A stretch of DNA of 64,000 nucleotides, taken from assembly GCA_027493525.1 (NCBI GenBank), contig JAOSKN010000001.1, positions 868,001 through 932,000 on the forward strand, in the 5' to 3' direction. The notes under the pieces were generated by a model. The model was not told the DNA's origin. It saw only the letters and a list, made by a program, of their open reading frames with translations, and did no database searches. Made by a program: the position numbers and the translations under genes. This stretch comes from Planctomycetota bacterium. GTDB taxonomy: Bacteria; Planctomycetota; SZUA-567; H5-PLA8. Of this stretch, positions 35,618 to 44,758 are shown piece by piece (positions within the stretch are counted from its first letter, which is position 1; every line of letters begins with the position of its first letter).

Positions 35618-35790
35618 GTGCCGGCGCCGGGGGGATCAACTCGACCTGTGTGGAACCAGCCGTCGATGGCGTGTCCACGCCCATCGACGGACTGGTTCGT
35701 ACGACGGATCCAAGCCGTGGCAGCGCCCGCGGGGTAACCCCGCGGCCCGAGCTTGCGCTCGTTCGCTTGACCTGTCCCCGGCGCCGGCAC
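35618..35790 (-). ncRNA. Candidate retron msr-msd RNA
   Basis: The region has every structural part of a retron RNA, in the right order and strand, 39 bases before the reverse transcriptase. On the minus strand: a1 GTGCCGGCGCCGGGG (35776-35790) is perfectly complementary to a2 CCCCGGCGCCGGCAC (35618-35632), 15 bp. Inside a1 come two small stem-loops: CGAGC-GCAA-GCTCG, and CCGCGGGG-TTA-CCCCGCGG. Then comes one long msd-like hairpin spanning 35653-35698, in which GAACCAG and CCGTCGATGG pair with their complements around a CGTG-GA-CACG tip, with single-base bulges. The heptamer ACAGGTC occurs just inside a1 and again just inside a2. The branching G and the exact msd ends cannot be fixed from sequence. 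Confidence 0.8.
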
Positions 35791-36143
35791 GCCCACCAAT
35801 CTAAGCGGCCTTTCGGTGCGCTTGCAAGTATCTGCTTGCCCTTTTGACCGTGCTCTTCGTCGTGCGCTCGTTGCAGATGTTCTCCGAATATGCTCCTCGA
35901 TCACGGCCCAAATGACCGGCGCATATTCCTTGAATTCGCACCGCAAGGCCGCTTAGGCCAAGCCCCGCACGCGGCCAATGGAAAATGCTTGCGCGCGGGC
36001 CGCTCATTCCCTACCTTCTTGAGCGCGCGCCAGGGCGCTTCCGGTCCGCGGAAAGGGTTCAACCCACCTGCCCGTGAAGGACAATCCATCGCCTTCTCTC
36101 TGCCCTCCATGCGGACACCGGGCGCGAACGAGAGGAGGACGCC
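35791..36143. other. Intergenic region upstream of the retron and ankyrin gene
   Basis: These 353 bases separate the retron RNA from the divergent ankyrin gene and should hold both promoters. Only short open frames without recognisable homology are present. An AGAGGAGG ribosome site (36131-36138) precedes the ankyrin GTG start. Base composition is less GC-rich near 35800-35950 than in the flanking genes. Confidence 0.4.
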
Positions 36144-37436
36144 GTGTCCAAAGCCCTGCCCCCCCGTCCCGACCTGGAGCACCTCAAGAAGCAGGCCAAA
36201 CGCCTGCTCGACGATGCCCGCGAGGGCCTCGCGAGCGCGCTCGTCCGCTTCGAGGAGCACCACCCGCGCGAGTTCGACGCCGATGCCGCGACGCTCGCCG
36301 ACGCGCAGCTCGTCCTCGCCCGCGAGTACGGCTTCTCGAGCTGGGCGCGCTTCAAGAACCACGTCGAACACCTCGCCAAGGCGCCGGCCGCGGCGCCCGC
36401 GCCCGAAGGCCTGCGCGAACTGTTCGCGGCGATCGAGAAGGGCGAGGCCGCGCGCGCCCAGGCGCTGCTCGAACGCCGGCCGGGCCTCGCGCTGGTTCAC
36501 GAAGCGCGCTTCAACCAGTCGCCGCTGCACCTGGCCGCGCGCTACGACCGGCCCGGGATCGCCAAACAGCTCCTCGAGCACGGCGCCGAACTCGAGGCCC
36601 GCGACGGGCAGGGCGGCACCCCGCTCCACACCGCCGTCGGCTGGAACCGGATCGCGACGACAAGGTTCCTCGTCGAGGCCGGCGCCGACGTGCAGGCCTG
36701 CGACGCCCGGGGCCGCTCGCTCGCCGACAAGCCCCTTTATTACAAGGACTGCGCGGAGGTCGTGGAGTTCGTCCTCGCGCGCGGCGTCGAACCGACTTGG
36801 TGGTCGGACTTGGCGCTGGAGCGCGTGACGGACGTCCGCGCGCGCTGCGCGAAGGAGCCGGCGCTGCTCCAGGCCCGCTACCGCATCGGCGGCTTCGTCG
36901 AGATCGGCGTCCTCCACTTCGCCGCGCTCCGCGACAGCGCGCGAATGACGGACCTGCTCGTCGAACTCGGCGCGGACCTGCACGCGCAGGACGAGAAGGG
37001 CCGCACGCCCGCCGATCTGGCGCTCAACATGGGCCACCGCGCGGCCTACGAGCGCCTTCTCGCCCACGGCGCGCGCGCCGAGGCGAAACTCCTCGAGCGC
37101 GTCGGCTCCGTCGCGCGCGTCGAGGCCATGCGCCGCCTGCATGGCGCGCTCGTCGCAGGCGACTTCCCGGTCGTGAAGGAGATCCTCGAGGCCGACCGCG
37201 GGCTGCTTAACACGCGCTTCACCGACCTGTGGGGCACCGGCGGGACCTTCGGCGCCGCACCCCTGCACTGGGCCGCAATGTTCAATCATCTGGAGATCTG
37301 CCGCTACCTGCTGGACCTGGGCGCGGACCTCGAACTGCGCGACGAGACCTACAACGCCACGGCGCTGGGCTGGGCGCGCGAGTACGAGCGAGACGAGGCC
37401 GCGGCGTTGCTCGAGCAGCGCGGGGCGTTGCGGTGA
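36144..37436 (+). CDS. Ankyrin-repeat protein
   Basis: 430 residues from a GTG start with AGAGGAGG upstream. Residues 1-80 form a helical N-terminal domain (LEHLKKQAKRLLDDAREG...REYGFSSWARFKNHV), seen in other bacterial ankyrin proteins. From about 95 to the end are ankyrin repeats, clearest at NQSPLHLAARYDRPGIAKQL, GTPLHTAVGWNRIATTRFL and GAAPLHWAAMFNHLEICRYL. No signal peptide, so probably cytoplasmic and protein-binding. It is divergent from the retron and its partner is unknown. Confidence 0.88.
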   Translation: MSKALPPRPDLEHLKKQAKRLLDDAREGLASALVRFEEHHPREFDADAATLADAQLVLAREYGFSSWARFKNHVEHLAKAPAAAPAPEGLRELFAAIEKGEAARAQALLERRPGLALVHEARFNQSPLHLAARYDRPGIAKQLLEHGAELEARDGQGGTPLHTAVGWNRIATTRFLVEAGADVQACDARGRSLADKPLYYKDCAEVVEFVLARGVEPTWWSDLALERVTDVRARCAKEPALLQARYRIGGFVEIGVLHFAALRDSARMTDLLVELGADLHAQDEKGRTPADLALNMGHRAAYERLLAHGARAEAKLLERVGSVARVEAMRRLHGALVAGDFPVVKEILEADRGLLNTRFTDLWGTGGTFGAAPLHWAAMFNHLEICRYLLDLGADLELRDETYNATALGWAREYERDEAAALLEQRGALR

Positions 37437-37444
37437 GGGCAAAG

Positions 37445-37496
37445 GTATGAAGTATGAACTTGGTTTGTCTTTGTTTTCATACTTCATACTTCATAC
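37445..37496. repeat. Heptamer inverted repeat between convergent genes
   Basis: GTATGAA x2 (37445-37458) faces TTCATAC x3 (37476-37496), exact complements. It fills the 72-base gap between the ankyrin gene and the LysR gene. The same unit recurs at 51.2 and 59.9 kb. Confidence 0.85.
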
Positions 37497-37508
37497 TTTC
37501 CTTTCCCC

Positions 37509-38381
37509 TCACTCGGTCAGGTAGGAGATCATCGCCTCGGCCACCTTGTTCTTGAGGCCGCCCTCGGGCCAGACGACCCAGAGGCTGCGCGTGGCTTTGG
37601 GGTGCGTGATGTGGAGGTACTTCGGCGCGGGCTCCAGGGTCTTCAGGACCACCGTGCGCGGGATCAGCCCCACCCCCATGCCCACCGCGCAGTAGGCCTG
37701 GATCGAGTCGAAGTGGTCGGCCTCGAAAGGTTTGCCCATCTCGAAGCCCGCGCGGCGGCAGAGGTCCTCCGCGAGGTGCCGGAACTCGGTGTCCTTCTTC
37801 GTCACCACGAACGTCTCGCCGGCGGCCTCCTTCAGGCGCACTTCCTGCTTGGCCGCCAGCGGGTGCTTCTCGGAGACCGCCAGCAGCAGTTCCTCGCGCT
37901 GCATCAGCGCGCGGCGCATCCGTCCGATCGGCTCGAGCGCCTGCGTGACGCCCAAGTCGAAGGCCCCGGAGAGGACCACATTCGGGATGTTCGCGCTGAC
38001 GCTCTCTTCGAGCACGATGTCCACGCGCGGGTGGTCGCGCTTGAAAGCCGCGATCTTCGGTGGGAGCACGTACACGCAGGCGCTGGGCAGCGTCACGATC
38101 CGCACCACGCCGCGGCTGGCGCCGTTGAGGTCCGCGGCGACGTTCTGCGCGTCGTTGAGCGTGTTCAGGACGCGCTCGGCATAGGGCAGAAAGACCTCGC
38201 CTTCCTGGGTCAACTCCGCGCCGCGCGGCAGGCGCTTAAGCAGTTTGATCCCGAGTTCGACCTCGAGCTTGCGTACCTGCATGCTCAAGGCCGGCTGGGC
38301 GATATGGCAATTCTTGGCCGCTCGCGTGAAATTCTTGACCCGCGCGACCTCAATGAAGTACCGCAACTGGTTGAAATCCAT
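37509..38381 (-). CDS. LysR-family transcriptional regulator
   Basis: 290 residues from the ATG at 38381 (M-D-F-N-Q-L-R-Y-F), the usual LysR start. The winged helix-turn-helix spans residues 1-60 (ARVKNFTRAAKNCHIAQPAL). The rest is the two-lobed effector-binding domain. It resembles the CynR/OxyR-like branch in layout. It is divergent from the oxidoreductase operon with a 229-base spacer and probably controls it. Confidence 0.93.
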   Translation of the reverse strand: MDFNQLRYFIEVARVKNFTRAAKNCHIAQPALSMQVRKLEVELGIKLLKRLPRGAELTQEGEVFLPYAERVLNTLNDAQNVAADLNGASRGVVRIVTLPSACVYVLPPKIAAFKRDHPRVDIVLEESVSANIPNVVLSGAFDLGVTQALEPIGRMRRALMQREELLLAVSEKHPLAAKQEVRLKEAAGETFVVTKKDTEFRHLAEDLCRRAGFEMGKPFEADHFDSIQAYCAVGMGVGLIPRTVVLKTLEPAPKYLHITHPKATRSLWVVWPEGGLKNKVAEAMISYLTE

Positions 38382-38407
38382 GAAGTTACCCACCCATAAG
38401 CAAAAAA

Positions 38408-38431
38408 ATATGGACACCATTCAAACCATAT
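38408..38431. promoter_or_regulatory. Candidate LysR operator
   Basis: ATATGG (38408-38413) and CCATAT (38426-38431) form an inverted repeat 27 bases from the LysR start, in an AT-rich patch unlike its surroundings. LysR regulators bind such spaced palindromes near their own divergent promoter. Inference from position. Confidence 0.4.
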
Positions 38432-38610
38432 AGTGTACCTGACCGGCACTCAAGGTATTTTGAAGGTGCGCCGGGAGTTAGATTGGGCGCGACGCCTCCG
38501 GCCGACGGTCAGAAACGTAGCTTCCGTGCACTCGGCTGCGCTTCGTGCAAACACGAAACGGACCGCGCGCCTCGCAACCGCACCAGCAGGCAAGCAGGAA
38601 GGGGATCCAC

Positions 38611-40581
38611 ATGGGCAGCGAAACGGGCAAGTTCCCATTCCCGGGCATCGAGACCACCGGCGACGGCGCCGCGACGGTCGTCTGGGTCGAGACCAATGTC
38701 TGCCAGGGCGCGTGCGCCTACCCCATCACCAGTTCGACGACCATGGGCGGCGGGTTTCAGACCGCGCACGCCAACGGCTACGTCAACCTGTGGGGCGAGA
38801 AGCTGGAGTTCATCGAGCCCGAGTCCGAACACAGTTCGGCCAGCACCTGCGAAGGCTTCGCGGTCGCCGGCGGGCGCGTCACGAACTTCACCTCCGGCCA
38901 GGGCCTGATCCTGATGAAGGAGGTGCTCTACACCATCAGCGGCAAGCGGCTCCCGGTGGTCTTCCACATCGGCGCGCGCGCGCTAACCAGCCAGGGCCTG
39001 AACGTCCACGCCGGCCACGACGACGTGATGGGCGTCGCCGACACCGGCTGGGGCATCCTCTTCGGCAAGAACGCGCAGGAGTCCGGCGACCTGGCGCTGA
39101 TCGCGCGCCGCGCCGCGGAGGCCAGCGAGACGCCGTTCATGAACGTCCAGGACGGCTTCCTCACCACGCACACCGTCGAGAACGTCCGGCTCCCCGAAAA
39201 GGAGTTCATGAAGCAGTTCGTCGGGGATCCCAACAAGAAGCTCCGCAACCTGATGGACCCCGACAACCCGATCATGTCCGGCGTGGTCCAGAACCAGGAC
39301 AGCTACATGAAGGGCAAGATCGCGCAGCGCTACTTCTACGCGCGCGTGCCCAACGCGCTCCAGGAGGCCTTCGATGAGTTCTACCGCCTCACCGGCCGGC
39401 GCTACGACTTCATCGAGTGCTACCGGATGGACGACGCCGAGTACGCGCTGATCGCCATGGCCGGCCTCTCCGAGACCGCGATGGCCAGCGTGGACTGGAT
39501 GCGCGAGGTCAAGGGCGTCAAGGTCGGCGTCGTGAACATCACCTCCTACCGCCCCTTCCCGGACAAGCAGCTCCTGAACGCGCTTAAGAACGTCAAGGCC
39601 GTCACCGTCCTCGAGCGCATGGACGACCCGCTGGCGCCGAGCAACCCGCTGACGCGCGACCTCAAGGCCGCCTTCAGCGACGCCGTCTCCGGCATCGGCA
39701 ACCTGCCCAAGGTCGACCGGATCCCGCCGATCCTCAGCGTCTCCGCCGGCCTCGGCAGCCGCGACTGCCGCCCCGGCCACTTCTGGGCCGCCGTCCAGAA
39801 CATGCAGGCCGCCAAGCCGCGCTCGTTCTACTGCCTCGGCATCAAGCACCCGCTGGCCATCGACATGCAGGAGGATCCGGACGTCCGCCCCGAGGGCGCC
39901 TTCTCGATGCGCGGGCACTCCGTCGGCGGCTACGGCTCCGTCACCACCAACAAGGTCATCGCCACCATCGCCGGCGAGGTCTTCAAGCAGGACGTGCAGG
40001 CGTACCCCAAATACGGTTCCGAGAAAAAGGGCCTCCCGACCACCTATTACCTCACCATCGCCAAGGAGCACATCCGCACGCATTGCGAACTGGAGATGAT
40101 CGAACTGGTCGTGCTCAACGACGTCAACGCGCTCGTCAGCGGCAACCCGCTCCTGGGCATCACCAAGGGCGGCGCGCTCTTCATGCAGTCCGACAAGGGC
40201 GACCCAGAGGACGTCTGGCGCGGCATCCCCGCCTACGCCAAGGAACTCGTCCGCGAACAGAACGTGCGCGTGTACTACCTCGACATGGTCCAGGTCGCCC
40301 GCGAGGTCTGCTCCATCCCCGACCTGCTGATGCGCATGCAGGGCGTCGTGCTCGTCGGCACCTTCATGAAGATCACCCCCTTCCAGAAGCGCCTGGGGCT
40401 CTCCGATGAGCAGGTCTTCCAGGGCATCGAGAAGGTCGTGCGCAAGTACTGGGGCAAGCGCGGCGACAAGGTCGTCGCCGAGAACATGGCCGCCATCACG
40501 CGCGGCTTCAAGGAGTTCAAGGAAATCCCGCGCCCGGTCATCTTCAGCGACGCGGCGCAGGCCGCCAGCGCCGGCGACTAG
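38611..40581 (+). CDS. 2-oxoacid (pyruvate):ferredoxin oxidoreductase, alpha-gamma fused subunit
   Basis: 656 residues from the ATG at 38611, preceded by GGAAGGGG. Domain I (about 20-240) shows Y-P-I-T, F-T-S-G-Q-G-L-I-L-M, I-G-A-R-A and G-H-D-D-V-M, the pyruvate-oxidoreductase alpha pattern. Domain II (about 270-400) and the gamma-type domain (about 440-640; R-G-H-S-V-G-G-Y-G-S-V-T-T-N-K) follow. Several canonical strings are altered, for example Y-P-I-T-S-S-T-T-M-G for the usual YPITPSSPM, so the substrate may be another 2-oxoacid. It works with the next gene, which carries the Fe-S clusters and thiamine diphosphate site. It decarboxylates pyruvate to acetyl-CoA, passing electrons to ferredoxin. 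Confidence 0.88.
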   Translation: MGSETGKFPFPGIETTGDGAATVVWVETNVCQGACAYPITSSTTMGGGFQTAHANGYVNLWGEKLEFIEPESEHSSASTCEGFAVAGGRVTNFTSGQGLILMKEVLYTISGKRLPVVFHIGARALTSQGLNVHAGHDDVMGVADTGWGILFGKNAQESGDLALIARRAAEASETPFMNVQDGFLTTHTVENVRLPEKEFMKQFVGDPNKKLRNLMDPDNPIMSGVVQNQDSYMKGKIAQRYFYARVPNALQEAFDEFYRLTGRRYDFIECYRMDDAEYALIAMAGLSETAMASVDWMREVKGVKVGVVNITSYRPFPDKQLLNALKNVKAVTVLERMDDPLAPSNPLTRDLKAAFSDAVSGIGNLPKVDRIPPILSVSAGLGSRDCRPGHFWAAVQNMQAAKPRSFYCLGIKHPLAIDMQEDPDVRPEGAFSMRGHSVGGYGSVTTNKVIATIAGEVFKQDVQAYPKYGSEKKGLPTTYYLTIAKEHIRTHCELEMIELVVLNDVNALVSGNPLLGITKGGALFMQSDKGDPEDVWRGIPAYAKELVREQNVRVYYLDMVQVAREVCSIPDLLMRMQGVVLVGTFMKITPFQKRLGLSDEQVFQGIEKVVRKYWGKRGDKVVAENMAAITRGFKEFKEIPRPVIFSDAAQAASAGD

Positions 40582-40668
40582 GGCCAGGTAGCGGAACCCG
40601 GACGCATTCGCGCGCAAGCCAAGGCGCAGAACCGCAGGCACCACGCAGGACTTGAGAAAGGACGTACC

Positions 40669-42270
40669 ATGAGCGAATCGACCAAAGCCGCACCCGCCGT
40701 CGCTCCGGCGCCCTCCCACCTCGAGGAATCCCACCTCGACGTCGGCGACTTCATGGGCCGCGTCATCGACGCCTACGAAAAGGGCGCCGCCGAACTAGGG
40801 CTGGAGGCCGACCGCGACCTCGCGCGCAGCCTCATACCCGCCGGCACCGGCGCGATGCGCGACTTCAGCTACATCGCCCCCGAGATCCCCGAGTTCATCC
40901 AGGCCAACTGCGTGGCCTGCATGGAATGCGTCGTCGAATGCCCCGACACCGCGATCCTCGCAAAGGTCGTCAAGACCGACGCCCTGGAGAAGGAACTGAA
41001 CAGCCACGGCGACGCCGGCTACAAGGAACACCTCGGCCAGCAGTTCGCCAAGACCCAGAAGTTCTGGACCACCTACGAAAAGAAGAAGGCCGAGCCGGGC
41101 CACTTCGGCATCTTCATCGACCCGACCAAGTGCAAGGGCTGCGCCGAGTGCGTCGAGGTCTGCGGCAGCCACGCCGCCCTCAAGATGGTCAAGAAGACCG
41201 ACGAAAACCTCGAGACCTATCGCAAGGACTGGAGCGTCTTCAAGCGCCTCCCCGACACGCCGATGGAGTTCGTCAACGAGCGGCTCGTCACCGACATGAT
41301 GCTCGCCGAAAAGAGCCTGCTCTACGTCGGCGGCGCCGGCTCCTGCGCAGGCTGCGGCGAGGCCACCGCCCTGCGCATGATGCTCGCCGCCACCGCCTTC
41401 CAGGCCGGCAAGGAGCACATCGGACTCGTCGCCTCCACCGGCTGCAACACGGTCTACACCAGCACTTACCCCTACAACCCGTACCTCGTGCCGTGGACCA
41501 ACAGCCTCTTCGAGAACGGCCCCGCCGACGCCATGGGCGTCCGCGCGCGCTGGAACCAGAAGGGCTGGCGCAACAAAAAGCTCTGGGTCATCGGCGGCGA
41601 CGGCGCCATGAACGACATCGGCTTCCAGTCCCTCTCCCGCATGCTCGCCAGCGGCATGGACATCAACGTCATCGTCCTCGACACCCAGGTCTACTCCAAC
41701 ACCGGCGGCCAGGCCTCCACTTCCACGTACACGGGGCAGGAAACCAAGATGTCCGCCCACGGCAAGGCCCTCGGCGGCAAGCAGGAGCGCCGCAAGGAAC
41801 TCGCCACCATCTGCATGATGCACCCCGAAACCCTGGTCGCGCAGACCACCTGCGCACACATCAACCACTTTTACAAGGCCGTCATGGCCGCCAACGAGTT
41901 CGAAGGCCCGGCCGTCATCAACGTCTACACGACCTGCCAGCCCGAGCACGGCGTCGCCGACAACATGGCCGGCCACCAGGCCCGCCTGGCCGTCGAATCC
42001 CGCGCCTTCCCGCTCATCATGTACGATCCCCGCAAGGGCGAGCGCATGAAGGAGCGCCTCTCCCTGGCCGGCAACCCGGCCATGAAGGACGACTGGTATG
42101 TCCATCCCAAGACCAAGGAGCCCGTCGACTTCGTCTACTTCGCGCGCACCGAAGGGCGCTTCGCCAAGCACTTCGACAAGGAAGGCAACGCCTCCGAGAC
42201 CCTGCTCCGTTCCCAGGCCGACCGGCTCAAGAACTGGCGCCTGCTCCAGGAACTCGCCGGCCTGCGCTGA
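40669..42270 (+). CDS. 2-oxoacid (pyruvate):ferredoxin oxidoreductase, delta-beta fused subunit
   Basis: 533 residues from the ATG at 40669, with AAAGGA upstream. Two ferredoxin-type 4Fe-4S motifs lie at about 80-95 (C-V-A-C-M-E-C-V-V-E-C-P) and 155-170 (C-K-G-C-A-E-C-V-E-V-C-G). The beta domain has the third-cluster start S-C-A-G-C-G-E, the T-G-C-N-T-V-Y motif, the thiamine-diphosphate loop G-G-D-G-A-M-N-D-I-G, and S-N-T-G-G-Q-A-S-T-S. With the preceding gene it makes a complete enzyme that is a single chain in many bacteria and four chains in archaea. A strong terminator follows. Confidence 0.93.
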   Translation: MSESTKAAPAVAPAPSHLEESHLDVGDFMGRVIDAYEKGAAELGLEADRDLARSLIPAGTGAMRDFSYIAPEIPEFIQANCVACMECVVECPDTAILAKVVKTDALEKELNSHGDAGYKEHLGQQFAKTQKFWTTYEKKKAEPGHFGIFIDPTKCKGCAECVEVCGSHAALKMVKKTDENLETYRKDWSVFKRLPDTPMEFVNERLVTDMMLAEKSLLYVGGAGSCAGCGEATALRMMLAATAFQAGKEHIGLVASTGCNTVYTSTYPYNPYLVPWTNSLFENGPADAMGVRARWNQKGWRNKKLWVIGGDGAMNDIGFQSLSRMLASGMDINVIVLDTQVYSNTGGQASTSTYTGQETKMSAHGKALGGKQERRKELATICMMHPETLVAQTTCAHINHFYKAVMAANEFEGPAVINVYTTCQPEHGVADNMAGHQARLAVESRAFPLIMYDPRKGERMKERLSLAGNPAMKDDWYVHPKTKEPVDFVYFARTEGRFAKHFDKEGNASETLLRSQADRLKNWRLLQELAGLR

Positions 42271-42301
42271 CCCGGCTCGGCTCGCAAGCACGCTTCGCGG
42301 C

Positions 42302-42339
42302 GAGGCGGGAACCGGCTTCCGGTTCCCGCCTCTTTTTTT
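42302..42339 (+). terminator. Strong Rho-independent terminator after the oxidoreductase operon
   Basis: A perfect 14-bp stem, GAGGCGGGAACCGG (42302-42315) with CCGGTTCCCGCCTC (42319-42332), a three-base loop and seven T (42333-42339). Confidence 0.95.
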
Positions 42340-42493
42340 CGTCCCGCCCGATTCGGCCGCCGACCCGTCTTTTCACCGGATGTACGGTAAAGATCGGACC
42401 GCGAAGATCGAGCCGCGGCGATTGGCATTCTCCTGCCGCTGCCCTATAGTGGCAAAGCTCGATTCGCCGCGCCGCCCGTGCCGAGGAACGCCG

Positions 42494-44662
42494 ATGGACC
42501 GCGACCCCGGAAATCCCAACGAAACGACCCTCGCCAAGGAAACCGTGGCCCGCGTTGCCGAGGCCGACACGCCCAAGCCTCCGGAGACCGAGGCGCGCTT
42601 CCTCAACCGCGAAGTCCAGTGGCTGGAGTTCAACCGCCGCGTGCTCCACGAGGCCCTCGACGAGCGCACGCCGCTCCTCGAGCGCGTCCGCTTCCTGAGC
42701 ATCTTCAACAGCAACCTCGACGAGTATTTCATGAAGCGCGTCGGCGGACTGCTGCGCCAGCTCGCCGCCGGCGTGCTCACCCGCACCTACGACGGGCGCA
42801 CGCCGCAGGAACAGCTCTTGGAGATCCGCCGCGCGGTCCTGCCCATGCTCGAATCGCAGGCGCGCTGCTTCGGCAAATCGATCCGTCCCGAACTGGCCGG
42901 CAAAGGCATCCACCTGCTGGCGTGGGAAGAACTCACCGAGGAGCAGCGGAAACGCGCGCGGGAATACTACCGCGCCAACGTCTTCCCCGTCCTCACGCCG
43001 CTGGCCGTGGATCCAGGACACCCCTTTCCCTTCATCTCCAACCTCTCGACCTCCTTGGGCGTCGTGCTCCGGCATCCGGACCGCGAGGAAATGCTCTTCG
43101 CACGCGTCAAGGTCCCCGACGTGCTCCCCGCCTGGATCCGCGTGGACGTCCATGACGACGGCGATTACCGCTTCCTCTCGCTCCAGGACCTGATCCGGCA
43201 CAACCTGGCCGACCTTTTTCCCGCTGATGGTGCTGATGGGGGTGATGCCCTTCCGCCTCACCCGCAACGCCGACATCGAGCACGACGAGGAAGACGCCGA
43301 AGACCTGCTGGAGCTGGTCGAAGAGGAATTGCGCCAGCGCCGCTTCGCCCGCGCCGTGCGCCTCGAACACGGCCCCGAGCCGCATCCGTGGATTCTCGAC
43401 TTCCTGATGGGGCAGTTGCAGCTTTCCAAGCACGACGTCTACGAGATGCCGCAGCTCCTCGACTACACCGACCTCTCGGCCATCGCCGACCTGAACCTGC
43501 CCGAACTGAAGTTCAAGCCCTGGGCGCCGGGGCCTTCCCTGGCCCTCGGCGACGAGGACGGCGACGTCTTCAGCGCCATCCGCCGCGGCGACATCCTCGT
43601 CCACCATCCGTACGAGAGCTTCACCTCGACCGTAGAACGCTTCGTGCTCGCCGCCGCCGACGACCCCAAGGTCCTCGCGATCAAGATGACGGTCTACCGC
43701 ACCGGCGACAACAGCCCCTTCATCCACGCCCTCATCCGCGCCGCCCAGAACGGCAAGCAGGTCGTCTGCCTCGTCGAGCTCAAGGCGCGCTTCGACGAGG
43801 AACGCAACATCTACTGGGCCCACCAGCTCGAAAAGGCCGGCGTCCATGTCGTCTACGGCATGGTCGGGCTCAAGACGCACAACAAGACCGCGCTCGTGAT
43901 CCGCCAGGAGGCCGACGGCCTGCGCCTATACGCGCACCTCGGCACCGGAAACTACAACAGTTCCACCGCGCGCCTCTACACCGACCTCGGCCTCTTCACC
44001 TGCAACCGCGAGATCGCCGAAGACCTCGTCGAGGTCTTCCACTTCCTCACCGGCCGCTCGCTCAAGCGCGAGTACCGCAAGCTCCTCGTCGCTCCCGTCA
44101 CGATGAAGGAGCGCTTCCTCGAGATGATCCGCCGCGAAATCGATCATAAGCTGGCCGGCCGGCCCGCCGCGATCGTCGCCAAGATGAACCAGCTCGAAGA
44201 CATCCCCATCATGGACGCGCTCTACGAAGCCAGCCGCGAAGGCGTGCCCATCGAACTGATCGTCCGCGGCTTCTGCTGCATCCGGCCCGGCGTGCCCGGC
44301 ATGAGCGAGAACATCAAGGTCAGCTCCGTCATCGGGCGCTTCCTCGAACACTCCCGCATTTTCCATTTCCGCAACGGCGCCGAGGATCCCTCGACGGCGA
44401 GTTCTACACCGGCTCCGCCGACTGGATGTACCGCAATCTCAACGCCCGCGTCGAAGTGATCGTGCCCATCGAAGGCCGTCCGCTCCGCGAGCGGCTCTGG
44501 GAGATCGTCCAGATCATGCGCCGCGACCGCCGTTCGGCCTGGGACATGGGCTCCGACGGCCGCTACCGCCAGCGCACGCCTCCTGACGACCCCAACGCCC
44601 AGGAAGCCCTCGGTACCCACCTCGCCCTGATGAACCTCGCACGCCGCCGCGGCGTGGTGTGA
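42494..44662 (+). CDS. ppk1: Polyphosphate kinase 1 (two frame breaks)
   Basis: About 720 residues after correction, the usual length. The N-terminal domain begins F-L-N-R-E-V-Q-W-L-E-F-N-R-R-V-L and has F-N-S-N-L-D-E-Y-F-M. The frame breaks at the T run 43215-43219; one T fewer gives D-L-F-P-L-M...F-R-L-T-R-N-A-D, as in the family. The catalytic part has H-H-P-Y-E-S-F, the K-T-H-N-K-T-A-L active-site His and Y-A-H-L-G-T-G-N-Y-N. A second break near CCC 44388-44390 needs one added base to reach G-E-F-Y-T-G-S-A-D-W-M-Y-R-N-L and the normal end. One insertion and one deletion in a conserved enzyme suggest sequencing error. The enzyme makes polyphosphate from ATP. Confidence 0.88.
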
Positions 44663-44758
44663 ACCGGCGTCCGGATTGCGGTTGGTTTGCCGTTTGAGCG
44701 TTGGGCAGGTTGCTTCTGGACTCTTCCGCTTCGGTCTTTCCAACTCGGATCTTCATTT

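Noticed and set aside
34286..35790. Group II intron or diversity-generating retroelement
   Set aside because: The enzyme lacks maturase and endonuclease domains, no domain V-like RNA is seen, and there is no template/variable repeat pair. The NAxxH and VTG motifs fit retrons.
35560..35946. A 128-codon minus-strand open frame covering the retron RNA
   Set aside because: It spans the a1/a2 and hairpin region, has no recognisable domain and overlaps the RT start; RNA structure explains the sequence better.
43215..44390. Programmed frameshifting in polyphosphate kinase
   Set aside because: The two breaks need opposite corrections, there is no slippery heptanucleotide with a downstream structure, and similar breaks affect unrelated genes.
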